Assembly: GCA_903911355.1 (NCBI GenBank)
Contig: CAIWDD010000001.1
Location: forward strand, 1-64,000
DNA: 64,000 nt
Direction of reading: 5' to 3'
Source: an uncultured Nodularia sp.
GTDB taxonomy: Bacteria; Cyanobacteriota; Cyanobacteriia; Cyanobacteriales; Nostocaceae
Shown here: in pieces, positions 38,194-47,614 of the stretch
Numbering within the stretch: the first letter of the stretch is position 1
How the letters are laid out: every line of letters starts with the position of its first letter
Notes under the pieces: generated by a model
Seen by the model: only the letters and a program-made list of their open reading frames with translations
The model's database searches: none
What the model was told of the DNA's origin: nothing
Position numbers and translations under genes: made by a program

Positions 38194-38772
38194 TTTTGGT
38201 GCTCTTTTAAGTCAACTACAGTATGAAGTGTGAAGTTATGAAGTATAAATTTCGGACTATGGCTACGCCACCCAAGCCATCATCCTTGATTACACACCTA
38301 CTTCATTCAACATCACTGGGCTTTGCCAAGGTCAGGGGCGGGCAAGATGCCCGCACTACAAAAGGCTTACACAGATCATCGCCGTTGGAGACTTGCCCAC
38401 CAAGTGTGTGGCTTCTATTGGGCTGCTATGGGCTAGTCAACTCTTAGTTGAAGCTATCCCAAGCCTCATCCCCATAGCTTAGGTAAGGTAGTTGACCCTT
38501 TTATGCTTTGATGAGGTCGCGGGAATGAATTCCCATGCCTAGTATATCGTCGGATGGTTTTCAGCCCTCGAAGCTATACAAGAACTTCTACTTATGGTCA
38601 GGATTGGGATTTCTTTTGGGGAGATGGGGTAGTGCATGAACAATTCTGTTTCTACACCTCCCTTATCCCTTTACTCTGCCCTCGTAAACCTCAGACATTA
38701 CCTCCCCTGACTTGATCTCAACGGTGACCCAGTTAATTGGGGCATTAGTATGACTAACGATCACACCGCCCG
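38194..38772. other. Repeat-rich spacer between gltA and ndhA
   Basis: About 580 bp with no recognised gene. It starts with tandem TATGAAGTGTGAAGTTATGAAG units (~38221), followed by a CTATGGCTACGCCACC repeat (~38258) and a GGGCGGGCAAGATGCCCGC palindrome (~38335–38355). A 34-codon minus-strand ORF just below the gltA stop is not recognised. The ndhA promoter must be here. Confidence 0.5.
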
Positions 38773-39909
38773 TTAACGTTGCTCTATGGGGATATAATTA
38801 ACCTCATGCTCACCGTTATAAACTTGGGTAGGTCGGAATATCCGGTTTTCTGCCAGTTGTTCTTTCCAGTGGGCTAGCCAACCTGCAACGCGGGCGATCG
38901 CAAATATTGGTGTAAATAAGTCTGTGGGAATACCCATTTTCCTGTACACCAAACCGGAATAAAAGTCAACATTAGGATACACTCCTTTACTTCCGAGTTT
39001 TTCCGCTACTACCTGCTCCATTTCTTGGGCAATGTCATAGTACTGATCATGCCCAAACTTAGCAAACAACTGCTCTGCCAGGTTTTGTAGGACTGTAGCT
39101 CGTGGATCTTTGACTTTATAGACACGATGCCCAAAGCCCATAATCTTGGCTTTACGTTGCAGCAGGTCGTCTACATAGGGACGCACATTTTCTACCGTAC
39201 CAATCTCTTCCAACATCTGAATCACTTCTTCATTGGCTCCACCGTGTAGGGGACCGCCTAGGGTTCCTACAGCACTAGCCACGACGGCGTAAGGGTCAGT
39301 TAGGGTTGAAGCTGTTACCCTAGCACTGAAGGTAGAGGCATTCATTGTATGCTCCACATGCAGGATCAAGCAGATGTCAAAAATTTTTGCCGCCAAAGGA
39401 TCCGGTTCCTTCTCATTGAGCATGTAGAGAAAGTTGGCAGCGTAGTCTAAGTCATCGCGAGGTTTTACAGGGTCATTGCCTTTTCGCATCAACCCAAATG
39501 CCGCTACCATTGTGGGAATGGTTGCTAACAAACGCACCACAGAATCCCGAATATAGACGGGATTATGTAAATCCCGACGTGAATAAAACAAGCCTAGAGC
39601 CGCTGCTGAGGCTTGGAGAGCATCCATGGGGTGACCGCTTTCGGGAAAGCATTTCATCATGTCACGAATGCGGTACTTGATCCGCCTGTGGGAGCGAATA
39701 TCATCCTCAAACGTCTTCAATTCGTCTTTACTTGGTAGTTGACCCCAAATCAAAAGATAAGCAGTTTCTAGAAATGAACTTTTTTCTGCTAGTTCCTCGA
39801 TTCGGATGCCACGATATTCTAGAATTCCCTTTTGCCCATCAACATGACTGATACTTGATTGAGCAGCCGGAATGCCTTCTAAACCAGGCTTGTATTCGCA
39901 CACCATCAT
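38773..39909 (-). CDS. gltA: Citrate synthase
   Basis: A 378-residue citrate synthase condensing oxaloacetate and acetyl-CoA at the head of the TCA cycle, supplying 2-oxoglutarate for nitrogen assimilation. The catalytic His regions are LGGPLHGGANEEVI and GFGHRVYKVKDPRA; a catalytic Asp is in PNVDFYSGLVY. The short (~380-residue) form is the bacterial type II-like dimeric enzyme found in cyanobacteria. Start at ATG 39909 or the next codon, also ATG. The neighbourhood gltA–ndhA is conserved in cyanobacteria. Confidence 0.96.
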   Translation of the reverse strand: MMVCEYKPGLEGIPAAQSSISHVDGQKGILEYRGIRIEELAEKSSFLETAYLLIWGQLPSKDELKTFEDDIRSHRRIKYRIRDMMKCFPESGHPMDALQASAAALGLFYSRRDLHNPVYIRDSVVRLLATIPTMVAAFGLMRKGNDPVKPRDDLDYAANFLYMLNEKEPDPLAAKIFDICLILHVEHTMNASTFSARVTASTLTDPYAVVASAVGTLGGPLHGGANEEVIQMLEEIGTVENVRPYVDDLLQRKAKIMGFGHRVYKVKDPRATVLQNLAEQLFAKFGHDQYYDIAQEMEQVVAEKLGSKGVYPNVDFYSGLVYRKMGIPTDLFTPIFAIARVAGWLAHWKEQLAENRIFRPTQVYNGEHEVNYIPIEQR

Positions 39910-40021
39910 GGCAACACCATTTGCTTTTTGAAATATCTGATCAAGCCAACTTACCAGAAATTATTTTCACCATAACAGCAGTCAATGTCACAACATTTTG
40001 GGGAAAAATGTTGAAAGGCTG

Positions 40022-40516
40022 TTACAGCAGGTACTTGGGCGATGCTAGCCAAAACATTTGACTACGACCCACAGGTGAACCTATTTCTGGTAGCTTTATC
40101 CCGATCATACCTGCTTTTTTCAAGACTAAACTGTGTTTGACTTCCCCCCAAAGCATAATTTCTGCCCAATTGCTTAAACAAGGCTCATGTCCTACTAAGG
40201 CAATTTGGCTATTTTGGGCATAATTTTTCGGTTCTAACCACTCATTTAGCCAACCTCCTATATTACCATTAGGGGCAAGATAAATAGATTCCTCTAATTG
40301 GGTACTTAGTCCAGCGGTTATGAGAATTTCTGCGGTCTGGTAGGCCCTTACTAAGGGACTGGTGAGAATCACGTCAAACTGCAAACCCATCTGTTTAATT
40401 CTTTGGGCTACTTTCTCGGTTTTTTGTCTTCCTGCTTTAGTCAGCCTTCGCTCTTCATCTTGAATGTCTGGTTGCCTTTCTTGAGCGATACCATGACGAA
40501 TTAAGTATAATTTCAT
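40022..40516 (-). CDS. sixA: Phosphohistidine phosphatase SixA
   Basis: A 164-residue histidine phosphatase. The phospho-acceptor RHG motif is at residues 7–9 (LYLIRHGIAQ), the second catalytic region is LTSPLVRAYQTAEIL, and the C-terminal catalytic histidine is in ALVGHEPCLSNW. SixA removes phosphate from histidine residues such as those of Hpt domains, so in principle it could act on phosphorelay or PTS-like proteins. Length is typical. It is monocistronic, 105 bp upstream of gltA on the same strand. Confidence 0.92.
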   Translation of the reverse strand: MKLYLIRHGIAQERQPDIQDEERRLTKAGRQKTEKVAQRIKQMGLQFDVILTSPLVRAYQTAEILITAGLSTQLEESIYLAPNGNIGGWLNEWLEPKNYAQNSQIALVGHEPCLSNWAEIMLWGEVKHSLVLKKAGMIGIKLPEIGSPVGRSQMFWLASPKYLL

Positions 40517-40678
40517 GTTATTTTACTTACTGCTATCACAATAGCCAGAATAAATCCACCCCTAGGGCTTTGGCATTACCCCTGTTACTCAGAGCAGTCG
40601 CAGCCAGTCCCCATAATATATATATCTCCAGGTTTTTATTCAGAAATATTATCTAGAGGTAGTGTATGAATTTTAATT

Positions 40679-41977
40679 TCACACTGATTTAATGGGGTCG
40701 TCTTGAGGATTAACTAACTTGAGTAGTTTTTGCTTGATTTGAGAATCATATACTTCCCATTTCATTTTGGCATAGGTGGAATTTTCGTTACTACCAGACA
40801 GAAAACCCATGGGAATTTCAAAACCGCCTGCTCCTGTACGTCCGCCTCCAAAAAATCGTCCTGTGCTATCTTGTCCAAAGGCTTCCTTGATAAACTCATC
40901 AGGGTCAAGGGTGAGTTTAGCAGTTCTGAGGGAACCAATAACTACTTCTACCTCGTTTTCGTCGTGAACAATACCGTAAACTACTGCGGTATGAACGTTT
41001 TCTTCAGTCACCAGAAAATCAGCTGCTTGGGGAATAGCATCCCGGTCTTCGTAGCGAAGATAACCAACCCCAGCAATGGAAAAGTTATTCTGAACAATGC
41101 GGTTTTTCAGCGATCGCTCAATGACATCCATTACCCGCTTAGAACGATTTGCCTGTAAAATAGCATTCAGCAATTGAGCATCATAAAACCGACTCAGATA
41201 TGCTGCTGCCATGAAATCTTCTTCTTGGGCTTGCATCAGCCGATTAGTATCCGACCGTAAACCATGCATCAATGCTGTAGCACATTTAACGTGTTGGCTG
41301 ATGCTGCTATCTAAAGAAAGTAAACCGGATTGCAGATACTGAGTAAAAATTGTCGATGTAGCTCGCACATTAGGACGAATATCAACAAACTCCGACTTGT
41401 GTTCCGCCTGTAAGGTGTGATGGTCAATGACTGCTATTACGGGAATTTCCGCCTGTTGTACGGCGGTCATCAGTTGACTTGTAGTTCCCTGATTATCAAT
41501 CAAAATACAACCATGATAAGATGACAAGTCTTTGCTTTTGAGGACTTGTGATGTCCACCTTTGGGCGGGTAATCCAGTTAGTTTAACTAAGGCAATATTT
41601 TCTTGATGACTCAGTGTACCAGCATAAATGATTTCACATTTTATATCATACTGCTGAACAATTAACTGGTAAGTCCAAGCACAAGAGAGAGCATCAGGGT
41701 CGGGGAAATCCTGTAGAATTACCAGATGACGCTCATGTCGGTGTGCAAAGAGTATCTTTTGTAACTCTTCAGATTTCTCAAAAGCCAAGGAATTTCCCCT
41801 TTGACCTAAATATCTATCTTGTTTTCCTTCGTCATGGGATGATGGCAAGGATGGCTTGGTGTGTGAAACTTCAAATGGTTGTTTACCTCTATGAGTAGCA
41901 TCCTCTAGGCTAGGTTCTGTGGTCAATAAAAAACTTTCTGATTCTTGCGCGGCAGAATTTAATTGCATAGGGGACAT
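40679..41977 (-). CDS. DHH/DHHA1 phosphoesterase (NrnA-like)
   Basis: A 432-residue protein of the DHH superfamily. After a polar N-terminal ~80 residues, the metal-binding motifs follow in order: DFPDPDALSCAW (DxD), ILIDNQG, the name-giving IDHHTL, and later the DHHA1 substrate-binding glycine motif GGGRTGAGGFE. Relatives degrade nanoRNA, pAp or cyclic-dinucleotide products (NrnA/GdpP types). There is no transmembrane, GGDEF or PAS domain, so it is a soluble NrnA-like enzyme with an extra N-terminal segment. The exact substrate cannot be told. It stands alone. Confidence 0.88.
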   Translation of the reverse strand: MSPMQLNSAAQESESFLLTTEPSLEDATHRGKQPFEVSHTKPSLPSSHDEGKQDRYLGQRGNSLAFEKSEELQKILFAHRHERHLVILQDFPDPDALSCAWTYQLIVQQYDIKCEIIYAGTLSHQENIALVKLTGLPAQRWTSQVLKSKDLSSYHGCILIDNQGTTSQLMTAVQQAEIPVIAVIDHHTLQAEHKSEFVDIRPNVRATSTIFTQYLQSGLLSLDSSISQHVKCATALMHGLRSDTNRLMQAQEEDFMAAAYLSRFYDAQLLNAILQANRSKRVMDVIERSLKNRIVQNNFSIAGVGYLRYEDRDAIPQAADFLVTEENVHTAVVYGIVHDENEVEVVIGSLRTAKLTLDPDEFIKEAFGQDSTGRFFGGGRTGAGGFEIPMGFLSGSNENSTYAKMKWEVYDSQIKQKLLKLVNPQDDPIKSV

Positions 41978-42558
41978 TTTGATAAGTGCGAGCCTCCATT
42001 AAATTGGAAAAAATAATACAATTAACACTCAACTGATTTCGAGATACATTCTAATATTCCCAAAAATATAGCTTGGTTGACATACTTATCTGGATGTATT
42101 TTATGTTAATCATATCAGTCAATAATATGCCAAAATCACCCAAGTTCCCTCTGGTTATTTTTGCCACTTTTCAATAAGAGTTTAAACTAAAGTTTTTATG
42201 TATTTTCAACCATTACAGGCTTTAAGCATATTTTTATACTGTCTGGGTAACTTTCCACCTGACTCTGTTATTTTACAATATACGGTAAATATTAGCACCA
42301 AGCTTCCGTGTGTGGATAGCTCCACAAGCTGACAACTACTGTGCTACGGGGTCTGAGGGGAGATTTAACGAAACTCCTGCTCAAACTCCCATATTTGTAC
42401 AAGATTGATGATTTTTGCTACTAGGGTTCTGGCTGTTGGATCTCTCCACTTGACTTAGTACCGCCGGGTATGGGCATAGCACACAAGCTATGATAAATAT
42501 GATTCATTCTTAACCGGCATATTAGTAAACCGGCTCCTAGGGTTTTTATATGTGCGCT
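41978..42558. other. Gene-free AT-rich region
   Basis: About 580 bp, no gene recognised. A weak inverted element CCGGCATATTAGTAAACCGG lies at ~42515–42535, followed by a T-run; it could be a terminator for the minus-strand HNH gene region. Confidence 0.4.
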
Positions 42559-42774
42559 TTACCGCCATGAAAATAGTTTAGCATTTTCATACCCAATAAA
42601 TTTGGGAATGCGCCTATCTCCCCCGATTAGAAACCGGTCGCTCAACAGAACATTATATTTGCCATCATGTTCTATTAGATGTCGCCAAACATCCTCTGGT
42701 ATGGGGACAGAAGACCTCCGTCTGATGCCGCAGGAGAATTTTACACCCGCAACAGGTGATAATTCCTTTAGGTG
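42559..42774 (-). pseudogene. Start-less 71-codon open frame, possible gene remnant
   Basis: A minus-strand frame open between two stops with no usable start codon in its first part. It reads (in pieces) LSPVAGVKFSCGIRRRSS, then PEDVWRHLIEHDGKYNVLLS, then DRFLIGGDRRIPKFIGYE, and ends KLFSWR. The residue pattern looks protein-like (regular hydrophobic spacing, few Ser/Leu runs), but I do not recognise the family. It sits 22 bp beyond the HNH gene stop on the same strand. It may be the surviving 3' part of a gene. Confidence 0.35.
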
Positions 42775-42795
42775 TTAGGAATCATTGCCGTATCG

Positions 42796-43293
42796 TCAAA
42801 GACCAATCACATATTTTTGCCACTCATTATGCAGTCCGCTGTTGAGGTGTTTGGTGACCTCAAAATAAAGGCTACTATAGGGCTGGCGTGGGGGATGACG
42901 CAAAGGCATATGGGCTTCGTAGGGTGTACGGTTACCTTTTTTGACGTTGCAACGGACACAAGCAGTAACAATATTTTCCCAGGTATCACCTCCGCCGCGC
43001 GATCGCGGTATGACATGATCTAGTGTCAAATCATCGCCGACATAGCCGCAGTATTGACAAGAGTGGCTGTCACGGTGCAAAATATTTCGACGAGTGAGAG
43101 GAATCTCCTTGTAGGGCACGCGCACATAATGACGCAGCCTAATTACAGTGGGCAACGGAAAATCTGTATACAGAAATTTACCGTTATGCTCAACGCGTTC
43201 TGCCTTGCCTTTAATTAACAGAATCACAGCGCGACGCCAGCTCGTGATATTGAGCGGTTCGTAAGAGGCATTTAGGACTAAAACCTTCCCCAT
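42796..43293 (-). CDS. HNH endonuclease
   Basis: A 165-residue protein with an HNH nuclease domain at about residues 80–125. Paired CxxC motifs (CQYCG; CVRCNVKKGN) bind a structural zinc, and the active-site stretch is LTLDHVIPRSRGGGDTWENI. The N-terminal half (KVLVLNASYEPLNITSWRRA) is the conserved lead of a family very common in cyanobacteria as a solitary chromosomal gene. It is not in a phage or intron setting here, so it is more likely a housekeeping DNA-processing enzyme than a homing nuclease. Function unknown. Confidence 0.9.
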   Translation of the reverse strand: MGKVLVLNASYEPLNITSWRRAVILLIKGKAERVEHNGKFLYTDFPLPTVIRLRHYVRVPYKEIPLTRRNILHRDSHSCQYCGYVGDDLTLDHVIPRSRGGGDTWENIVTACVRCNVKKGNRTPYEAHMPLRHPPRQPYSSLYFEVTKHLNSGLHNEWQKYVIGL

Positions 43294-43655
43294 TGGTTAA
43301 CGCTCGAGGTATTAGTTTCATGTATATTAACACAAATATACTCTTATTGGGAGATGAGAATAATTTATACGTTCATAACTGCTGGCTGTAAATGAGGTAG
43401 AGTCAATTCATGAAATACCCTCGGCAATCAAAGAGATATTGGCGGGTTGATTTGAGGTGCAATATAGGTTATAATTAACCCGATGAGGAAGAATTATTCT
43501 TAAATAAATTAAATAAATTGCTGTTGATAACCTGATAATAACTCCCGGAACAAGGGTGAAGTTTGCTGATTCAATTGATATAGCCTTAAGGGTGGCAAAC
43601 CAGAATAATCAGATAACTTGGCCAGTGTGCAGTGCTGTGATAGGAGTTAAGTGCA
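43294..43655. promoter_or_regulatory. Divergent intergenic region HNH / alr
   Basis: About 360 bp of AT-rich sequence between divergent genes, without a recognised gene or RNA. It must hold both promoters. Confidence 0.4.
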
Positions 43656-44843
43656 ATGTTAAGTCGCAGAGAAACCCCTAGTTTTGCGGATAGTCAGGAG
43701 CGTGATACATATGCTTGGTTCTCGCAAAGGGCTTGGGTGGAAATTGATTTAGGCGCGTTATCCCACAATGTGGGGCAGTTAGTAAACTTTATATTGCCAC
43801 GTACCCAGTTGATGGCGGTAGTCAAGGCTGATGCTTATGGACATGGAGCGGTCACAGTGGCTCAAACAGCACTGCAATCAGGAGCCAGTTGGTTGGGAGT
43901 CGCTACAGTTCCAGAAGGTATTCAACTCAGGGAAGGTGGGATAAAAGCCCCGATTTTGATTTTGGGCGCAGCCCACACACCAGAGCAAATTCGGGCGATC
44001 GCCCACTGGAAACTACAGCCAACTCTGTGCAGTCCCAAACACGCTCTGATTTTTTCCAATATTTTAGAAACCATTAATGATACTTCTCCTTTACCCGTAC
44101 ACATTAAGTTAGATACGGGAATGTCTCGGTTGGGAACTGACTGGAAAGAATCCGTTGAGTTTGTGCAGTTAGTAAAGAATTTACCTCATCTTGAGATTGC
44201 CAGCATTTATTCCCACTTGGCAACGGCAGATCATCCTGACACCACGTTCATGGAAGAACAGCATAGACGATTTGAGCAGGCGATCGCCCAAATCAAAAAC
44301 ATGGGAATCAATCCACATTGCTTACATTTAGCTAACTCAGCCGCCACGCTAACCAATCCTGCGCTACATTACGACATTGTCCGCGCCGGTTTAGCCATCT
44401 ACGGACTTTATCCAGCTCCTCATTTAAAAAATACGATTAACCTCCAGCCTGTTCTGCAACTGAAGGCGCGAGTTACTCAGGTCAAAACAATTAGCGCCGG
44501 TACTGGGGTTAGTTATGGTCAAAACTTTATCGCTCCCCACGAACTCCGGTTGGCCGTGGTTGGTATTGGTTACGCTGATGGAGTCCCCCGTAATCTTTCC
44601 CAAAAAATCCAGGTTTTAATTCGCGGCCAGCGCGTGCCACAAATCGGGGTGATTACAATGGATCAGTTGATGCTTGATGTCAGCACCATCCCAGATTTAC
44701 AAGCCGGGGAAATAGTCACCCTACTCGGCGAACAAGGAGAAGAAACCATTTCAGCTAACGATTGGGCGGAAAAATTAAACACTATTTCTTGGGAAATTCT
44801 TTGCGGCTTTAAGCATCGCTTACCTCGTGTGGCGGTCATGTAG
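43656..44843 (+). CDS. alr: Alanine racemase
   Basis: A 395-residue fold-type III PLP enzyme that makes D-alanine for peptidoglycan. The PLP-binding lysine lies in MAVVKADAYGHGA (about residues 50–62). The second catalytic residue, a Tyr, is in GTGVSYGQNF near residue 285, and the conserved GIGYADGVPR follows. An N-terminal extension of ~25 residues precedes the barrel. A tRNA-Leu gene lies 80 bp downstream on the same strand. Confidence 0.95.
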   Translation: MLSRRETPSFADSQERDTYAWFSQRAWVEIDLGALSHNVGQLVNFILPRTQLMAVVKADAYGHGAVTVAQTALQSGASWLGVATVPEGIQLREGGIKAPILILGAAHTPEQIRAIAHWKLQPTLCSPKHALIFSNILETINDTSPLPVHIKLDTGMSRLGTDWKESVEFVQLVKNLPHLEIASIYSHLATADHPDTTFMEEQHRRFEQAIAQIKNMGINPHCLHLANSAATLTNPALHYDIVRAGLAIYGLYPAPHLKNTINLQPVLQLKARVTQVKTISAGTGVSYGQNFIAPHELRLAVVGIGYADGVPRNLSQKIQVLIRGQRVPQIGVITMDQLMLDVSTIPDLQAGEIVTLLGEQGEETISANDWAEKLNTISWEILCGFKHRLPRVAVM

Positions 44844-44922
44844 GACAATTGGGCATGAGGAAAATATTTTTTTTATTTCCTCTGTCCATAAGGGATTTTT
44901 TGTGCTACGATAAGAATCTGAT

Positions 44923-45004
44923 GCGGATGTGGCGGAATTGGCAGACGCGCTAGATTTAGGTTCTAGTTCCGAGAGGAGTGAAGGTTCAAGTCCTTTCATC
45001 CGCA
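44923..45004 (+). tRNA. tRNA-Leu (anticodon UAG)
   Basis: An 82-nt class II tRNA. The acceptor stem GCGGATG pairs with CATCCGC plus discriminator A. The D-arm region is GGCGGAATTGGCAGACGC, and the anticodon stem CTAGA/TCTAG has loop TTTAGGT with anticodon TAG. A long variable arm and the T-arm GGTTCAAGTCC follow. It reads CUA (and likely other CUN) leucine codons. The 3' CCA is not encoded. Confidence 0.96.
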
Positions 45005-45537
45005 TTTTCAATGCAGTAATTAAACCTCAGCCATCAATGTCTGAGGGTAATGTCATTAAGTTAATTGCTGGCATTGCCAACATAGTTCTAATTGCTCGTT
45101 GCTCCTAAGGGAAACACCATCTATTCTTTGTTTCTCCTAGGTTGCTTCGGCAGCAGCTAACCTGAGTAACTGATAATTTCACTCAGTAGCGCCTATTTTT
45201 CATTGGGTGGAAACGGGGGATAGTTTCCACCCTAGAGCCGTATGTGATGAAAATGTGCCCTGTTTGACAGTAATTAGGCCACTTAAAAATATGATATTAC
45301 CTTGTTTATACTGAAATATAATAGCAGCTTTGATCATGTTATTATGCTGCTATTATATTTAGCTCTTGAAAACCAACATTAAGAACATGGATACCAGCGC
45401 AGCTTGAGAAAAATGTGCCAATATGACAACTGATGATCCAGTGGACATTGGATCCAATGGCATTCATCTTACATATTACTCCCAAGGGCATCATACATAT
45501 AGTTCGATTCAGACAAAGGTGAGGAAATAAAAGTAAC
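45005..45537. other. Intergenic region with hairpins, possible group II intron relic
   Basis: About 530 bp without a gene. CCTCAG/CTGAGG at 45027–45048 may terminate the tRNA transcript. A perfect 10-bp stem GGGTGGAAAC/GTTTCCACCC lies at ~45205–45232, directly followed by GAGCCGTATGTGATGAAAAT, which resembles the conserved 3'-domain sequence of group II introns. No reverse-transcriptase ORF is left. The operon start at 45538 has AGGTGAGGA upstream. Confidence 0.4.
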
Positions 45538-46596
45538 ATGAACATGACTTCTGTGACTAGCCACCGGGTACCGCAAAAACTACATCCCTTATCTCTGTTA
45601 GCACAACTCACAGGCCGCCATACTACTGGTAACTTACGCGTATATACTCAAATGGCTTCTTGGTTAATTAATATAGAGGAGGGTAAACTTACTTACGCAT
45701 CTTATTCAGACAGACTATTTGAGCGTCTGGATCATCACCTATACCGCTTAAGCCAGAGAGTTCCCACTCTAGACAGTGCCACTCGTGTACAAATCCGGCT
45801 GATGTTTGAACCCAAAAATGAAAGTCAGTCTATGCCATATGCAGATTATCAAGCAATTTGCTGGTTGGTACATCAGGAAAGTATCACGCCCACCCAAGCA
45901 GAAACTCTAATATCTCAATTATCCCAAGAAGCCCTAGTAACATTTCTCTCCTTAAAAGCAGGAAATTATCAATTTTCCATTGAGGAGGACTGGGAAAAAT
46001 TACCAAAATTCTGCCATTTAGATTTGCGGTTACTAGTCGAATACTGTCACAAGCAGTTAGGAAATCAGCTAAACATCGACTCATCAGTTAAGGCTAGTCA
46101 AGGTCAACCGGTTTTACCTCTTAAAAAAACGCCGTCCGAATTTCTCAATAGCCCAGAGTTCTCTCGGGTAAACAATACTGAAACTGCTGACAAGAAGAAT
46201 CATGACAATTCTCAGACATTTGGGAGGAAAAAGGTATATACAGTTGTTTGTATTGATGATAGTCAAACAATATTGGATTCTATAAAACTTTTTCTGGAAG
46301 GTGATACATTTTCAGTGGTGGGAATCAATGATCCATTAAAGGCATTAATGAAAATTATACGTAGTAAACCAGACATAATTTTACTAGATGTAGAGATGCC
46401 GAATTTACAAGGGTTTGAATTGTGTTCCATATTAAGGAGGCATTCAGATTTGAAGAACATACCCATTGTTATGGTGACCAGTAGGAAAGGATTTATTGAC
46501 AAAGCCAAGGCAAAAATGGTCAGATCATCTGGGTATTTAACTAAGCCTTTTACACAGCAAGATTTACTCAAAATGTTGTTTAAGCATCTGGAATAG
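45538..46596 (+). CDS. PATAN (DUF4388)–receiver response regulator, PilG-type
   Basis: A 352-residue protein. Residues ~10–180 are a PATAN/DUF4388 domain (LHPLSLLAQLTGRHTTGNLR, with WLINIEEGKLTYASYSD) as in the heterocyst-pattern protein PatA and the phototaxis regulators of Synechocystis. A charged linker follows, then a C-terminal CheY-like receiver (~230–350) with the acidic pair in CIDDSQ, phospho-acceptor Asp in ILLDVEMPNLQG, Thr/Ser in MVTS and Lys in LTKPF. It is the first gene of a chemosensory operon with REC, CheW, MCP and CheA and probably relays the CheA signal to type IV pili, as in the pil/tax/hmp loci. The start ATG 45538 follows AGGTGAGGA. Confidence 0.92.
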   Translation: MNMTSVTSHRVPQKLHPLSLLAQLTGRHTTGNLRVYTQMASWLINIEEGKLTYASYSDRLFERLDHHLYRLSQRVPTLDSATRVQIRLMFEPKNESQSMPYADYQAICWLVHQESITPTQAETLISQLSQEALVTFLSLKAGNYQFSIEEDWEKLPKFCHLDLRLLVEYCHKQLGNQLNIDSSVKASQGQPVLPLKKTPSEFLNSPEFSRVNNTETADKKNHDNSQTFGRKKVYTVVCIDDSQTILDSIKLFLEGDTFSVVGINDPLKALMKIIRSKPDIILLDVEMPNLQGFELCSILRRHSDLKNIPIVMVTSRKGFIDKAKAKMVRSSGYLTKPFTQQDLLKMLFKHLE

Positions 46597-46656
46597 TATA
46601 TATACGTTCATCTGATCATACTGATCATATCAGTTTCATCTCGAGAAAATTTTAGT

Positions 46657-47034
46657 ATGACTATTATTCTAGTGGGCAAAATACTTCTTGTAGACGATTC
46701 ACCCAGCGAATTAGAACTAATGAGCCATTATCTCAAAGATAGTGGTTACAATCTCATTCATGCCACTAGTGCCAAAGAAGCGTTAGACAAAGCTGCTTCA
46801 GAACAGCTAGACGCAATTGTTACTGATGTAGTCATGCCTGGAATGAGTGGATTTGAGTTATGCCGTTCCTTGAAAAAAAATCCATCCACTCGAAAACTCC
46901 CAATAGTTATTTGCAGTTCCAAAAATCTAGAAATTGACCGATTATGGGCAATGAAACAAGGGGCTGATGCCTATGTGACTAAGCCATATACACGCGAACA
47001 GTTACTGCGTGCTATTAAATCAGTGACGATGTAA
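46657..47034 (+). CDS. CheY-like single-domain response regulator, PilH-type
   Basis: A 125-residue stand-alone receiver domain. Its acidic pocket is in ILLVDDSPSE, the phospho-acceptor Asp is in AIVTDVVMPGMSG, Ser is in VICSS, and Lys is in VTKPYTREQLL. There is no output domain, so it acts by protein contact or as a phosphate sink, as PilH-type partners do in pilus chemosensory systems. It lies 60 bp after the PATAN-REC gene and 7 bp before the CheW gene. An ATG variant four residues downstream is not excluded (frame start MTIILVGKILLVDD). Confidence 0.93.
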   Translation: MTIILVGKILLVDDSPSELELMSHYLKDSGYNLIHATSAKEALDKAASEQLDAIVTDVVMPGMSGFELCRSLKKNPSTRKLPIVICSSKNLEIDRLWAMKQGADAYVTKPYTREQLLRAIKSVTM

Positions 47035-47041
47035 TCAAATA

Positions 47042-47542
47042 ATGAATAATTTTAACGGTATTTTTTCTGCCAAAGACAAAGAGAGCAACAAGGTTGATTT
47101 GTATCTTAAGTTTAAATTAAATCAACAAACCACTGCTCTTGTGAGGATGAATCACACTCAAGAAGCAGTTATATTACCCGTAGAATCTATCACTCCAATG
47201 CCTAATATGCCGCCTTGTGTATTAGGCTTGATGAATTGGCGCAGTCACATAATTTGGGTAATCGACTTGCCAATAATGCTCAATTTAGAATCTATAAATA
47301 TCAGGCTTCGGCAATACAATGTCATCGTAATTAATGTAAAATCTGTAGTTTTAGGTTTAGTTGTACGAGAGATAACAGGTATAAGTAACTTGATCTCTGA
47401 TGAAATTCAGTCTCCCTCTGGAAAGGTAGCCGCTAGTTTACAGCCTTATGTGCGAGGCATTGTTGACCAACCAGAAATGTGGCTCGTGTTGGATGCATCG
47501 AGTATTGTGGATTCCCCAATTCTTTGCAGTGATCATGTGTAA
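47042..47542 (+). CDS. CheW-like adaptor, PilI-type
   Basis: A 166-residue CheW-domain protein that couples the receptor to the CheA kinase. The core reads LPVESITPMPNMPPCVLGLM, NWRSHIIWVIDLP, and later VVREITGISNLISDEI, the two-subdomain beta-barrel pattern of CheW. The start is ATG 47042, 7 bp after the REC gene, so the two are translationally close. Confidence 0.93.
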   Translation: MNNFNGIFSAKDKESNKVDLYLKFKLNQQTTALVRMNHTQEAVILPVESITPMPNMPPCVLGLMNWRSHIIWVIDLPIMLNLESINIRLRQYNVIVINVKSVVLGLVVREITGISNLISDEIQSPSGKVAASLQPYVRGIVDQPEMWLVLDASSIVDSPILCSDHV

Positions 47543-47614
47543 ATACAGAAAAACATTGGATATTTATTTATCACCCCCATTATAGCGAATAAAACTATCT
47601 TTTAAAAAACCGCT

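Noticed and set aside
38653-38765. 34-codon minus-strand ORF after gltA (starts MIVSHTNAPIN)
   Set aside because: It has no ribosome-binding site and no recognisable family; too short to support.
42301-42558. Possible structured RNA (tmRNA, RNase P RNA or 6S RNA) in the spacer before the HNH gene
   Set aside because: I looked for the tag-peptide and conserved P-RNA core sequences and found none; the hairpins are weak.
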